Below are positions 1 to 13,784 of a stretch of DNA of 64,000 bases, piece by piece. The first letter of the stretch is position 1. Each line of letters starts with the position of its first letter. The DNA comes from Artocarpus heterophyllus (taxonomy: Eukaryota; Streptophyta; Magnoliopsida; Rosales; Moraceae). The DNA lies in the NCBI GenBank assembly GCA_025403435.1, contig CM046349.1, positions 21,164,004-21,228,003 of the forward strand, in the 5' to 3' direction. A program made the translations under genes and the position numbers. The notes under the pieces are model-generated. The model was given only the letters and a program-made list of their open reading frames with translations. It made no database searches and was not told the origin of the DNA.

Positions 1-3000
1 GCATATAAGGAAGGTAAACTCACTAATTAATTTCTTTAATCGTTTACCCACCCAATCGAATTAGAGTTCGTTGTTCACATTTTTTCTTGCTTCAATAGTC
101 TACAATAGAGAATACAGAACTAAGGTTTAGAGTCAACTAATTTATTTAAAGTGAAAGGCGTTTATTAACCCCCTAATGTTGTACCTAGCTTAAGCCCAAA
201 CATAACTCAGCAATTAATTCCATGCAAAATAAAGCACATTATAAAGTTTGAGAGGTGAACTTGAAGATGAATTAGAGACCATGTTCTTAGTCAGAGCGAA
301 AGGCATTTATTAACTCCCGGAATGTTATAGGTAATTGTAACACCAATGACAACTTGACAATATTGTGCAAAAAAAATAGCATGTTTCAAAATTTGAGAGG
401 TGAACCTGTAAATATTTTAGATGTTAAAAAATGCAACATTGGTATTATGTTGACATAAGTTACATAAGTATGGGGAATTTAAAATTCAACCTAAAAATCC
501 CATTAGCGAATTTTCCTCTCTCGATTTGAAATTTTCTAGGTAGTAGGTATATATCTAGAGCTCATATCAAATAATCCTGCAATAATTATGGTTGTACTCA
601 TCATATAACTGTATGAACAAATAGACCAATACAATAGAACTCGTGCATGCATAATTATTTCTGTGAGATTCCAAAATTTGAATAACATCCCTTCCTGATT
701 TGATAGAGATTATTCTAAACGGGGATAACACAAAGTGGGATTACTTATAAAAGAGCAATACGATTTAATTCTTGTGACTTGGTAGATACAAATGGTATTA
801 TGTAATTATAATTATTAACCACAAAAGGAAAAAGGTATGACTAAAAAGAGTACTAGGCTAACTTAATAATTTTTGCTATACCAAAAAACACACTTACACT
901 GTACATTTAGCTTTTCTGTATTTGCAAGAGGATTACCTTTGAATTACCAAAAGCTAGTATCAGTAGCTTTCATGTGCTTCAGATTGAAAAACTTAAAACA
1001 ACTGGTCTGATCAGCATATATAACTTATGACATGATAAGTCGTTGAGTTATTATGTATGTATTATGTCCCTACAAGGTGAAATGTATATAATCATCTTGT
1101 ATGAATTTTATAATTAATTTTGGCGCATGTCAAAATTATTTACGCTATGTGCCATGGTATTGCATCACATTTTACTATAAGCTATAGTTTTTTTGGGCCT
1201 AGATATATATTTACGTGTTATATATAATAATACAATCTATACATAACAATTTGTACGGTGTTGTATATTGAGGTCCATTTGTGAAAATGAAACTTTGTAC
1301 GGTATCATTTGCCAGAGAGGCAAAGACAAAGACAGAGATTGATCATTTGCCACTTCAGGGGAAAAAAATATAGGGGTTCGAAAAAAAAAATGAAAAAAGA
1401 TTATTTAAGTAACGAATTAAGGGCAAAAATTTTCCTTCAAAAAGCTCTTTCAAATTGGCGTGCAGAAGATCCTAGCATTACTAGCTAGTTAATTAGCTTT
1501 TTATTTTCTTTTATGGTGCTTTCTTCATTCTTCGTTAAGATTAGCACTCTCACATAACACGATTTATTTTTGCAAAAAAAAAAAGTAAAAAGACTCGAAT
1601 AAAATTAAAAAGAAAAGACCTGGTTTTGAATGGTACACATAAAAAATGAGCCTAAATTGCCGTCCTTATTTTTCTATCTCAAATTTGTTGCCCCTTCACT
1701 GCTTCATCATGCCATCTAAATTTAATTATTTGATAGTATGAATAGAAATTAAATACGAAAAAACAATTCTTAAGAATTTTAATAAGTACAAAAATTAATT
1801 GAATAGACAGAAAATGAGGGGAAAAAAGTATAACAGACTTGACTCTTCAATAACATCAATCACATCCATTAAAGATTGACTTCTGCATGTTAAAAAACTA
1901 ATTGAACGAAGAATTGTTCAATCCAATAAAAATCACTGGTACAGCTTTAAGGTTCGCATTTTATGGTCTCCTGTCTAGATGAAGTTTCCTCAAGAGCCTC
2001 ATGCCTTTTGTACATCTTCTAACCTTCAACGTTGGAAATGTGTTCACCAACCTTTGGAAAAGTTATTGTTTCATTCTCAGCGTCGCAAATTGTGCATTCT
2101 TAATATCCATGTTAAAATTAAGAATGAGAGAGGAAGAGACTTGCTAGTTTCAACTCATAGACTCTAGTATTTTTTTGACTGACAAGAGTATTCGAATTTT
2201 TTACTTTTAAGTGGACTTCGGTATAATTTTATTGGTGGTTGAGCTAAACCTTTTGAGTTTAAAAGCTCGGTTTTTTTCTTTTTAAAATGGTTTTTAAGAC
2301 AAAAATACCGTGATCCAAAAGAAAAAAAAAAAAAAAAAAAGAACTGGGAAATTTGGAGGAAGAAAAAGCCACCAATGATAAGACTTTAAAATGGTCGGCT
2401 ATAAATTATTTTCTGTTTGGCCTTTTTATAAACCATAAATATAAGATTTCTAAAAGCGTGTATCAAATAATTTAGGACACCAATAATTGGCGTGAAAGAG
2501 GTCGTTTCCAGGAGGCACATGCTAATTTGCCATTTAATGACAGACATGCGGGATTTGACATTGTAACAGTTCACTTCCAATCCAAAGACCTTTTTTTTAG
2601 ATTTCAAAGACTATGTTGTAAATTGATCTTTTTATTTTTTTTGTAAGATCATTATTAACACTATCAGTCCGTGGATTATGAATACTGTATCATTTTAATC
2701 TCCTAAACTTTCAACATTGATAAATTAACATCCTAAATTTGATTTTTTTGACAGTTTTAGTCCTGACACTAAATTTAATAAACAATTTCTAAAACTTTAC
2801 ATAACTATATACATTAGAGGCGTTTGTTCTAGTTTTAAAGGTTTTTAATGACAATTTCTGTGAAATTTTAGAAATCCTTTGTCAATTTTAGTTTTAGAAA
2901 TCAAAGAAGTTAAAAATCAAAATTCGAACAACAAAAGTAACAAAAGGCTCATAATTCACCGAATAGCATTACTGGTAACCTTTTTCCTTTTCCTTCAACA

Positions 3001-3279
3001 AAATGGAGATCAATTGTGTTTTTATGTCTTTGAAATCACACCTAAGTCAGAATCTAGTAGTACCACAAGTAGAATAACAAGAATCTTGACTTGAAGCCTA
3101 CTAATAACGCTTATTTTGCTTATATATTTATGATTGCAGACAACCAAATCTATAATTTAAGGTCCAAAATTCAAACTCTCCATTTAGAGGGTTTATTTTT
3201 ATCTTGTTTTTTGCTTTAAGAGTGAAAACTCTATCAATACAATGAACTCATGCGAGTCCTTGTGCAAACCAAAAATGCA
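1..3279. other. AT-rich intergenic DNA, no gene seen
   Basis: No reading frame here has coding character or a recognisable domain; the open frames are short and AT-driven. A tandem duplication lies near the left end (listed separately), and there is a poly(A) run near 2320-2340. Around 2690-2800 the text resembles the ends of Mutator-type or MITE elements (runs such as 'TTTTAGTCCTGACAC'), but I found no matching partner end. Confidence 0.6.
150..420. repeat. Diverged two-copy tandem repeat, unit about 145 bp
   Basis: The block 'gtgaaaggcgtttattaac' near 153 recurs as 'gcgaaaggcatttattaac' near 297. The later block 'tttgagaggtgaac' near 248 recurs near 393. Order and spacing are the same in both copies, so this is a diverged direct duplication of about 145 bp. 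No function is evident. Confidence 0.6.
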
Positions 3280-3424
3280 GGCCCTTTTGGTATTATTTTG
3301 GAAATGTTTTTGCACGTTTTTTAAGGCAAAAATTTTAAAATACTTTTAACACAATTTCTTAAAGATTATTATTTTTCAAAGCAAAACCATTTTCATATGT
3401 TTTGAAAACACTATCAAACGAGCC
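3280..3424. mobile_element. MITE-like element (hAT-type ends)
   Basis: The left end reads GGCCCTTTTGGTATTATTTT. The right end, read on the other strand, is GGGCTCGTTTGATAGTGTTT. These are diverged terminal inverted repeats of the 'GGGCCCGTTTGG' kind seen in small non-autonomous hAT-type elements. The 145-bp interior is AT-rich and non-coding. No convincing 8-bp TSD is visible, so the family assignment is tentative. Confidence 0.45.
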
Positions 3425-4412
3425 CGCAATTATCGAAAGGGATCTAGACATCGCTATGTGCAAGCCAAAGACCCTTTGATACAGTTTTCAGGAAGTATCA
3501 TGGCATGTTTAAGTGTAAATACCAGCGATTTGGATTAATTGTTGGCCATTACAGTGTATTTATACTCTCGGAGACAAGACCTCATTCAAAACTTGACAGC
3601 TCTCACTTTGATTTTGGCTAATGCTTTTGCTTGCCACTTTCGGAGGCTTGTCTTAGAAAAAGCAGCATAGTTGAATTAGTCTGTATTAGAAGTGGTATTA
3701 GGACTAATTAACTCTTTTGCAGTTAAACTAGAATTGAGGGCTATTAGAGACAAGAACCAATTTTAGGGATTTAATTCCTTATTTTTTCAGTCTCTCTAGT
3801 ACTATGATACACACAAGTTGTGACGACCCGCCTTTTCGGACAATCACATTACTTTCATAAACATCGTTTCGTAAACAGTAATCTTACTTACTTAGTAAGA
3901 AAAATACTGAAATATTTTTTTTTTCTTTAAACGTTCTTTAAAACTGATGCGACTTCTGTCGCATTTAAAGTTGAGACCTCGCTCAACACTTGCCCTTAAA
4001 ATCATTTCAAATCGTTTCTTAAAATTTATTAAGAAACATTTATTAAATCATAGCTTAAAACTTTACTTTATAATTACATAAAACAGTTTGTAAACTGTAT
4101 CTTAAAGCTTTGAATACATTTCTTAAAACTCTGATTTCTTAAAACTTCGCAAACACAACATTAAACAATGAAAAACCTTTTCTTTACATAGCAGAAGCAA
4201 ACAGTGATGGTATCCATACCCAAATCTTCGCATCTGTCCTCCGTAGCACCCAGCTCTTCTAACGGGTCCTATTGGTCACCCATAAATTACCTACAACATA
4301 AAAAACTTTTAATGAGCTTTCGCTCAGTAAGTTCAAAAATAAACTCACGATTCATTTAATCATGCTTTAAAACTTTTCTCATAAAAACCTTTCTCTTGAA
4401 ACATTCTTCAAG

Positions 4413-4488
4413 AACGTTTTCCATAAACATTTCTGAAAATATTTTTCATAAACGTTTTCCATAAACATTTCTGAAAATATTTTTCATA
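4413..4488. repeat. Perfect 38-bp tandem duplication inside the solo LTR
   Basis: A 38-bp unit starting AACGTTTTCCATAAACATTT at 4413 is repeated exactly from 4451. A third partial unit (AACGTTTATCATAAA) follows at 4489. This is local slippage within the LTR. Confidence 0.85.
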
Positions 4489-4959
4489 AACGTTTATCAT
4501 AAAACATTTCTCTGAATGTTTTCTATAACATAACATATAAACATTTCATAAAAAGGCATTCAAGCAACATCAGAATGCATGACTCCATTTATGCTCAATT
4601 ATTAACTTCAATTATGAGCATTTTATGAACATTCTTTTCTTACTTTAACTTTTTATCTTCGTTCTTTAACTTTTCATTATCTTACTTTAACTTTCTATCT
4701 TTGTTCCTTATCTTTCCTTATCTTACTTTAGTGTTCGTACCAACTCATTAATCATGAGATCATAAACATGATGCTTCCCTTGTGGAATACTTGAGACCAT
4801 CAAACATTGAGGTCTTGTACCTCACATCTAGGAGGTCAAACTTTAACTTTTTATTGCCTCATAACAAGGAGGCCAGTACGACACTTTCTTTTATCTTTAC
4901 GTTACCTTCTTATTAACTTTAGTGAGCATTTCAAATGCAATCACATCATATGAAAACAC

Positions 4960-5200
4960 ACTTGCAATCCATAGCTTGTATTATAAAACCTATTGCATAA
5001 CAAATGCAACATATTGCTTAATAAATACATCAAAAAATGCAAACACATTTGCAAATCATAACTTGTATTCTAACACTTATTGGATAACAAATGCAATATA
5101 TATCGAAATCACATTTTACAAATTATAACTTTTATTCTAAAACTTATTGCACAACAAATGCAACTTATTGCATGACATATGCATCATGAAACCTATAACT
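4960..5200. repeat. Degenerate tandem repeat rich in 'aacaaatgcaa'
   Basis: Three or four imperfect units share the order 'aatcataacttgtattcta', then 'cttattg.ataacaaatgcaa', between about 4960 and 5200, inside the solo LTR. Unit length varies and no coding role is seen. Confidence 0.55.
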
Positions 5201-7377
5201 TAAACTATAAAACATTTTGCATTGTTATAATGCAAAACATACTTTCAATACTTTGAAAATCATAACTTAAACTTTTAAAAAACGTTATGCATATCAATAT
5301 GCAAATAAACCTTTAACATAACGGTTGCAAATTCATTGCAATTCTTTTTCTTGAACTTTAAAACTTTTTTGCATAATAAATGCAAACATACTTTAAAAGA
5401 AACTTGCATAATAATTGCAAACTCATTTATAAATTATATAAATAAGCATTTAAAAATCATTTATTTCATGCTGTAGCTGAGATTTAAAACTTACCCGAAC
5501 TATGCTCTAGCGTTCTCTATTCCGTTCCTTTTCCTTCCATTAGTCGGCCTCTATGTCCTGATCAAACGACAGCCAACTTATTAGTTAACTGTCTTTATTA
5601 TCAATCCACTCGATTGATAATAAAACATAAACATTAACCATTCTTTCATTTTAACTTGACTAGTATACTTTCGTTTACCGTTGTCTTTACTTAACCTTAT
5701 AAACCATCGGTTTACCTTTCCTTCACTTAGCTTTGTAACCCACCGGGATTACTTTTCCTTTTAACCTCGTAACCCATCGGTTTACCTCTCGTTTACTTAA
5801 AACATCTCTTATTAAATCTCTGGTCTCATATGACCATTACGTTACTTAACATATTACAGAATATTTTTTGTCTAATAACATTATGCTAAATCGGAGCGTT
5901 CGACTCCGTTCTAGCCGTTTCTTTAACAATGACGATTTTACCCTTAACGGGTTTTTCGTCAACCTTATAACGTTATAAAACTCGTTCTCACATAAAATAG
6001 TGTAACAATCACTAATCATTCATTTCATAAATTTTTATAAAAACATCTAAAACAATTTATTTTAAAACGGTTCATACTGTAGGCGAGATTCCTACTTACT
6101 TGAACTCCAAGCTAAGCAGATCCAGTTGTATTTTGCTGCATCTACAGTATGCGAAGCATCCTCTGCAGTGCTCCTCGAGCGACCATGAATAGCTAGGAAT
6201 GCTTCTTGGAGATCATACATTCTTGAAAACGTCATTCTGAACTCTGATATTGTTGTTTGAATCGCCTCGATCTGCGTGCAGTTGATACCAGATGATTTTC
6301 ACTAGAGTGGAATTAGCTTGAATAAAGGTCACCATTGTGTTCAGAGCGTCGAAACAAGTCAGGAGGCTATCTCGGATCTTCGATCGGATGTCCGGATCAT
6401 AAAAATCCAAAGTCGTCGTTGACCGGCCGTTGATCGACTTTGACCGGTGTCAATCGGGGTCCGTTGGCAGCTGGGCTCGGGCCTACCCCCCTAAATTGAC
6501 CCTTCTGAGTCCAATGGCGGTGTCAATTTCACCTAATTCTGCCTCTAACATAGCAGGTCGTGAAGTACAACGTCGGTAGAAATGGATGAGCTCCGATCTT
6601 GATTCTCCGACGGTGGTGGACCAAAATTGGTCGAGGGCTTTTGCTACCCACTCATTTCTGAGTCGAACGGTGGTGGAGGTGTACCTCACCGCCGCCGTGA
6701 GCGGCGGTTCCAAAGGTGGTGCGACGGCGGAGATGTGGTGGCTCCGCCGGGCCTTTTCTAGCTAGAATTGAGCTGGAAGATTGGTGTCTTCTTGTTCCTC
6801 TCATTATGCTGAGTCCGTAGACACCAAAATCACGTCGATTGGTGGTCGGACGGCGGAGAAATCACGTCGGAAAAAATGGGTTTCACCGCCACTTTGGGCG
6901 GCGCGTGTGGCTTCCTCCGGCGGCGTTTTGGGCGGCACGACACCTCGTTGGACTCAGCTCGTCGAGAGCTTTCCATTGGTGTAGGAGGTGTCGAAAAAGG
7001 ACGTCGAAATCTCGAACGAGATTTGAGGAGAGAAAGAGAATTCTAGAGAGAGAAAGTAGAGAGAGAGACCCAAATTTTGTGTGATTTTTCTGATTTTTTT
7101 CCTTTTTTTTTTCTCTTTTCTTTTATAAAAGCATAAAAAGAAATTGTAATCAACACAATCCAATTCTTATACTGCATTACTCTAATACTGTATAATTTTT
7201 CATGTTATTATACAATATTTTTCATTAAATTGTACTTTGTCTTAATATAATCATCAACTTAATGCATTTTTAATGTATTAAAAATCTCGGGTGTTACACA
7301 AGTCGTAATTGACATGCCTTAAGAGGCCTTCCCATTCTCCAGCTGAACACAAAATCTGACATATTGTACAATTATAA

Positions 7378-8005
7378 TTTGGGAGAATGAGAAAAATATA
7401 CCTAATTAATAGATACACAAAAATTAATAGACCAAGTTTTTTTAAAAAATAATAATAAATGGACCAAAATATTAAATTCAAACTTTCCAATCACATGAAT
7501 TACGAAAACACCCCCTTTTAATGGCAAGCAATTGAAAAACCCTAATCTACATCTCTTCAATCTCTCTCCTCCCTCCTTTTTCTCTATGCCTGGGACGGCA
7601 ATGTCGATGGGCATTTTGTCGTGAGGAGATATCCTTCAAGTTGAAGTCGGGAACACCATCGAATCAGAGCATACGGTGATGTCAAGGAAGTTGCTAATGA
7701 GGAGATGGATGGTCTTGATCAGAGATTCGCAGATGCGATGATGACTTAGATCTTGACAAAAACTAGTGTAAATCCAGCTGTCTCGGCAAAGTCTGAATCG
7801 TGACGATGGTGCCAGAGAAGGGAAGAGGGAGGAGGGTAAGAGAGAAATGAGGAGAGAGAAAATGAGATGTAGGAAAGATAGAGGGTAAAAAAGTAAAATT
7901 GATCTCTAATTGGTCTATTATTTTACAATGTCTGTAAAAATGCTAGCTATTCATTTTTAAATGTCTCTCAATTGGCCTATTTGTTACAATCTCTCAATCT
8001 CGAAT
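7378..8005. mobile_element. Possible Mutator-like element enclosing a GC-richer segment
   Basis: The left text 'ttgggagaatgagaaaaata' and the reverse complement of the right text, 'ttgagagattgtaacaaata', look like diverged inverted ends. Both are followed inward by 'aatagacca'. The interior (about 7540-7860) is clearly GC-richer than its surroundings and could be captured sequence, but no domain is recognisable in it. I could not define a 9-bp TSD, so this remains a candidate only. Confidence 0.3.
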
Positions 8006-8786
8006 TAGTTGATTAAAAAATAAATTCAAAAAAATCCCAACTATACCAGCCATTAGATCCCAAACATTAACCTTAAATTTGCCTCAACTTAATTTAAAAT
8101 TAAGGGAAAAAAAAGAAAAGAAAAGGCAGATAAAAATATTTATAACGAAGGCTATTAGAGGAAATTAGATCTAATTAAATTAAAATCTGTCGTAGTTTAT
8201 GTCTCTTAAAACAAATTATCGACTACAACTTCGAATCTCTATATATATAATTACAAAATTCTTTTAAAGAAAACTTCAAGAGAGATAATGAATAGAGAGA
8301 CTGAAGGATATACATGCGTACTAAAGCTAAAATATTCGATATTTTTGATAATACAGTCTTCAAAGTTAAACTGTCAATATATTTTACTACTTTTAGGTTT
8401 TCTTTTCTTTCTATTTTTTAATTCTTTCAAATATCATAATGCGAATATACGAAGTATGAATCCAGCCAAACACCGTATTTTCTTTACATAGTACATTACA
8501 AAGTGCTAATACAAGAAGCTTAAAGTAAATATAACTGAAGTGATACAAATATTTTTATTGTAAAATATGCAACTCTTTATGTTTAATTACAATGAGTATT
8601 GGTTGATACGTGATTTCGGCAGCGTCATGTAGTGTTATAGTGTTATTTTGAGTGTTTACGCCATGCTTAACTTTGTCATGCTCTGTACGTAACTCAGCAC
8701 TTAGTGATCACATTAGTGTGTTGTGCTAACAAATTAGTGTTTACACCACCAACACTGTGTCATGCTCTGCAAAAGTTATTGCAATA

Positions 8787-8791
<5 letters not shown>

Positions 8792-8824
<33 letters not shown>
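8792..8824. repeat. (TA)n microsatellite
   Basis: An uninterrupted run of about 16 TA dinucleotides, of a length often polymorphic in plants. Confidence 0.95.
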
Positions 8825-8827
<3 letters not shown>

Positions 8828-10914
8828 CATTAATAGAGTGCATACTAAAATGTCCTTAGGGTATATGAATCATCTTTTTTTTTTTTTTCTTTCACTCCCT
8901 CATCCTTGTCCTTGCCCTCGCCCTCACTACGACCTTCTCCATGGAGACACCCTGTCATTGGTGATCTCCCTCACGTGGAAGATATCAACCCTCTAAGATC
9001 GAGTCTCGTGTAATAATAATTTATTATTTGGTGAGAAATCAGGTGGTAGGACCGTAGGCTACTACTGGTAGAATGATTGATTACTCTTATATAAGTTTAA
9101 AAATATATAACATACTGATATTAAGTGTTATTACTCTTATTTATTTACAATTATAATATTAAGTACATAAGGTTAATATAAAAAAATATGAGAAAATTTG
9201 AACCTTTGAAATTCTTAATATAATTAGAGTATATATGTACTTTACAAACTTAAACTGGCCAATGTTATATTCATAATATAATACAATCTTAAAACGAAAT
9301 CAATCATGTCATAACTATAGCGTCTAAAGGCATTCAAAAAGAAGCAGTAGTGAAAAGTCCCAAAACAGGTCAACTTTGTCTATATACACAAGTACAGAGG
9401 TTCAGAGGAGAATGCTAGCCAACTATCTAGCATCCTACTACTGATGCTGAGAATTGTCTTTGTCTGCATCACTATAACTAAGTGAGCTTATGCCCAATAA
9501 GTAGAATTAATGTGTAACATGAATGACTGTGCTATGAATGACCCTATATAAGTCATACTTCTCCTTTCTTTGGAAACTTATATTGTATCCATTTTCAATA
9601 AAACATAATGTGCACACGATTTTTCTTTAGGGTTTCCTATAATGGGTAGGTTTCCTTCTATCAATTCCTTTGGACCATTATATAATTGTATATCAAACAC
9701 CATTAAAATTCACTTTTCCATTTTTTTTTCTAATTCGGATCCATCTTTAGGAAATCCCAAGTTATTTAGTTATACATTCAAATGAAATTCTACGAAACAT
9801 ACTTTTGAAAATGATATACACTATTAATATAATCAAACACATCTCAAATAATTATGAAGTATTATATAATGCAATTAATGTCATGACATTATGCAATGCA
9901 TTAGCCAACAAGTATGTCAGAATACCAGGCATCACATGGGCTTTAACCCATCTCGTAACTTCAAGGGTCAATTTGACAAATTAAAGTTACGTGGTACTTT
10001 TTTTAATATTTTGCTTTTAGAAGAAAGTTTAGAACGTACCACTTCCAGTATAAAATACATAATTGTTATTTAAGAGTATTTTGACCTTTTTGGCTAAGAG
10101 AAATGGTATAAATCAAGGGAAAAAAATAGGTAGAATACAATAATGATAGTAAAAAAATGACATACTACCTAATTTACTTCGACTTCAATTTAGAAGCCCA
10201 TTGTTATTGTTGACAACTTCACCTCTCTCTCCAGTTCCAGCACCTTCTTGCCAACTCGACGACAAGAAGAGATTAGCAAGATGAACACAGAAGTGTTCGT
10301 CTCATTGATGTCCCTTTTTGTTTGTTTTTTTACCCCGTTCTTGTTATTTTGACATTTCACAATTTCTTTTTTGTTTGAAACTATTGGCTAAAACATGTGA
10401 TTTGTACTTTTTTTTAAAGAATCTATAAATTGGGTCAATTTTGTAAGATAATAGGTTAATTACATAATTGTATTTCTTAATTTTAACTATTTCTCAATTT
10501 GTTTCTCTGTTCTTAAATACTACAAAGCTATCCAATGCATTTTAAAAAATTATTTTATTTTCATTTATAAAAATAAAAAAAATTAGGTAAAACAATATAA
10601 CCACCCTTAAATAGTTATTAAAGATATTTTATATATTAAAAAATATAAAAATCCTTCAACAAAACATCAAATTTCAAAAAACCATCTTAAGTTTTATCTC
10701 TGTTTAAATTTTAAAAATTTCTAAAATTTGTAAGTAACACTAAGATAATTTGTGATGTTAGTGCAACAATATTAATTTATTTGTGTAAGAATCATTAATG
10801 ATGATAGTGATACATGCTTTTCTCAAGAAAATAATAATGATAAAATAATTGCAATACATGCCTAAGAAGGGCTTAATTTACTTTTGGCCTCAAAGAATAT
10901 CCGTTGCCTTCATT

Positions 10915-11190
10915 TGATCTCTAAACTCTTAATTAGCACATTAATAGTTCCTGAGCTTTTCAAACGTTATGCTAATAGTATCTTTGCAACATAACATTAA
11001 AAACTAATAGATTTTATTAGATAAAGCCTGCATGATCTAGTTTAAACATCCGTCTAAACTTTGATCTTTGAACCTTCAATTGACACTTTTTTTTGTCCTT
11101 TAGCTTTCAAATGTTATCCTAATAATACCTATGCAACATACACACTAAAAATTGGTAGATTTTATTAAATGAAGCATACTTTATTTGGCT
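10915..11190. repeat. Diverged tandem duplication, unit about 148 bp
   Basis: The first unit contains 'gatctctaaactcttaatta', 'caaacgttatgctaatagta' and 'tagattttattagataaagc'. The second contains 'gatctttgaaccttcaattg', 'caaatgttatcctaataata' and 'tagattttattaaatgaagc', in the same order about 148 bp later. The wording resembles Mutator-type terminal repeats, but no inverted partner is seen. Confidence 0.6.
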
Positions 11191-13784
11191 TGAACACTTG
11201 CCAAAATCAAACAAATTAAAAGTAATTTTATTGGATTACCCCTCATTAACGAATCACGTATGCCTTGTTGGGATACAATTTGAAGCATATTTGTAAATAT
11301 ATTTTTTGAAATTAATAATATTTAAAGTATTTTTAGTATATCTTATATGCATAAGTAGAATTGACTAAACATCCATTCAATCATATTACATATATTTATG
11401 TGAAGTTTATAGATATTCATGGAAGACATAAATACAAGTTATCTTATGCCTTTATAAATATAGTTCATAGTTGATGAATAAATTTAAGCACTTTATTTTG
11501 TTTAGACTATAATAAATTCATCAAATTATTTGTCTTGATCATATATGAATTCACCGGTATAGTTTATCTACATTGAAATTGATCATAAATGAGATTTAAA
11601 TAACTTTAAAATGACTATCAAACTTATTAAATCTCATAGGCATTTTTTTTTACTTTAGTCTTGATTCTGAATTAGTTATATAATTTCATATTTATAAGTG
11701 TAATTCTAGTTGAGTTGCTAATGAATGAGATTCAATTGCAAATCAATATTCTCTGACACTTGGTGAAAGTATTTATGGATAGTGATACGATGAATTGATA
11801 ATATGGAATTCTGCAATATATTTCTTGATGAGTTTTTGGTACTTGATCATTATTGTGTGAACATTAATTATGAATTAATTTTCATAATTAAGATTTTTGA
11901 AATTGATTGTTAGAAAAAACCAAAAAGTATCAAGATACTAGATATAATTAAATTGAATAGATAGTTGAGATATCAATTTAATTATGATATAGTCTAAAGA
12001 GATGCAAAGTAAAGAAACAATGTGGCATAGGTTGACAAGCAAATTCCTTAACGACGTACATAATATATGGAGTGCAATTTCAATCTTTTAGTGCCATAGA
12101 TTCGAAATTAAATAATTATTTAGAGCCATTTTTTATGTGCCATTTGATCCAAGTTGGTAATTTTTTGTACTATATTGTAAGTCTAATTGAAATAGTAGAT
12201 TACCTAATTGGGTCTTGAGTATGAGGGCAAGCTACAAGCGGCATGTGGGCCCGATTTTCTAGTCTGGTTTTCATCGTTTTCATCCATTTCCCACTAGCAA
12301 CTCTTCCTTTGACTCCCTATGAGTTCCAAATGAATAAATATGATCTTGAAGCTCTTAAATCTTCATTTTAATTTTCTTTTCAACCCTTGATATTAGAACA
12401 CCTATAAAACACAAAAACACAAATAAACACAATAAAACTCAAAAAACTAATAAAAGAAATATAATAAAGAATGATAAAAAATTTGTCAAATTATGTACTC
12501 ATCAAAGATCTTTTGGTGACGGGATTTATCATCAAAATCATGTATTAACATCACCATCAATTTGACAATTTATTTTTTTATCTTATATATTTTAACAGGC
12601 AATCTATGGTGTAGGATATTTCTACTATACTAGAATTTGTGATTGTTGTTTGGTGTAATTTTTTTTTTAGTAGTTCATAAAATCTCATATTTTAGAATTT
12701 TTTTTCTAACAAATGATACAAGAGCAACCTCTTATTAATATATAAGACAATGTCATGAAATTAGTATTCTAGATTATGTTATAAGAATGGAAATGTAGTA
12801 GATGATTGGTACAAGGATTACATGATTATAATGTTGTGATGAAGGTGATAGTTTGTTAATTTTATAATAGATGATAATTTTATAATATTTGGTTTTCCTT
12901 AATCCATGATAGAGTTTTTTTTTTTTTTTGTAATTAATTTTTTGGGTTTGTGACGAGGAGGTGGTTGATCATCACCATGCTTTTCCTTTTAAGTTTTTTG
13001 CTTTATTTCATTCTCTAGAATTCATGAATGCCACACGTAGGGCATAAGAATATTATATGTATCAAGATATCATTTTTAATGATTGCAATTATTATTATTG
13101 TTTGGGTATTACATTACTTCAAATAATATTAGATTTCATCTAGATAATATTATTTAGGAAGCACGTAATTGACAATAGTATTTTACTTGAAAATAATTTT
13201 TAAAACCAAAACAAAAGTTCTAAAATATTGAGTTGGAGAGGGAAAATTCAAGATAATTTTCTCATGAGCTCCACTGTTGGTCCGAAAATAAAATTATATA
13301 TGCCTCGACTTCATGATACAATGATGCTCCTTTTTGGAGGGAATATATTAGATATTTTATTTGATTGGATCTCTCAAGGATAAATTAAAAAATATATTTT
13401 CTAAGATTGTTCACCCCTACGATTGCCATCTTTATTAGAAAATATGAAGATTGAAACAATGTTTTAAACATTCAACTAAAATTTGTTATTAATCTTCCCA
13501 ATGAAGCTCTATAATGAAACGTAGGCCCAAAAACATAACGACTTTTTTTTTGAAAGTGATAACATAGTTATTTATTAAGTTAAACTTGAAGGTAAATGAT
13601 CCAATGAATAATTGGGTCTAGTATGTTAAGGCATGACTTCCCCTACAAATAGCTTGTTGAAACGGAGACTAGATTATCATTACAATAAATTTAATAAATG
13701 TTTTTTTTTTGGTTTTTGACATTTATAATTGTATGTTTCTTTTATTGCAAATTTATTTCAATTTCCTATGCATTTTTTATTTCA

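Larger units (their letters stand above)
3819..7298 (-). mobile_element. Solo LTR of a Ty3/gypsy element (3,480 bp) with TSD
   Basis: On the minus strand the unit begins TGTAACACCCGAGA and ends GGCGGGTCGTCACA, the TG...CA format of long plant gypsy LTRs. It is flanked by a perfect 5-bp duplication CAAGT (3814-3818 and 7299-7303). No gag, pol or PBS lies inside, so this is one LTR left after LTR-LTR recombination. A TATA-like TTTTATAAAA (minus strand, near 7125) lies about 170 bp inside the 5' end. A GC-rich block at about 6400-7000, on the transcribed side of that TATA, opens frames of 60-80 codons that match no family I know. The LTR is homologous in part to the oppositely oriented LTR ending at 23704; for example the text around 6060-6110 matches that around 22905-22945. 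Confidence 0.88.
8006..13780. other. AT-rich intergenic DNA, no gene seen
   Basis: No frame with coding character was found. The stretch includes a (TA)n microsatellite near 8792 and a diverged tandem duplication near 10.9-11.2 kb (both listed), plus scattered poly(T) runs. The rest is unassigned and most likely old, decayed repeat sequence. Confidence 0.55.

Noticed and set aside
1979..2167. Short open frame starting with ATG in the left AT-rich region
   Set aside because: 62 codons with no recognisable domain, no conserved neighbour and codon usage set by base composition; a chance frame.
4900..5460. Possible CRISPR-like array because of recurrent 'aacaaatgcaa' units
   Set aside because: Repeats are imperfect and of variable length without unique spacers, in a plant LTR; a degenerate tandem repeat.
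6213..7163. Overlapping frames of 60-80 codons on both strands in a GC-rich block
   Set aside because: They fall wholly inside the solo LTR (3819-7298), overlap each other on opposite strands and match no protein family.
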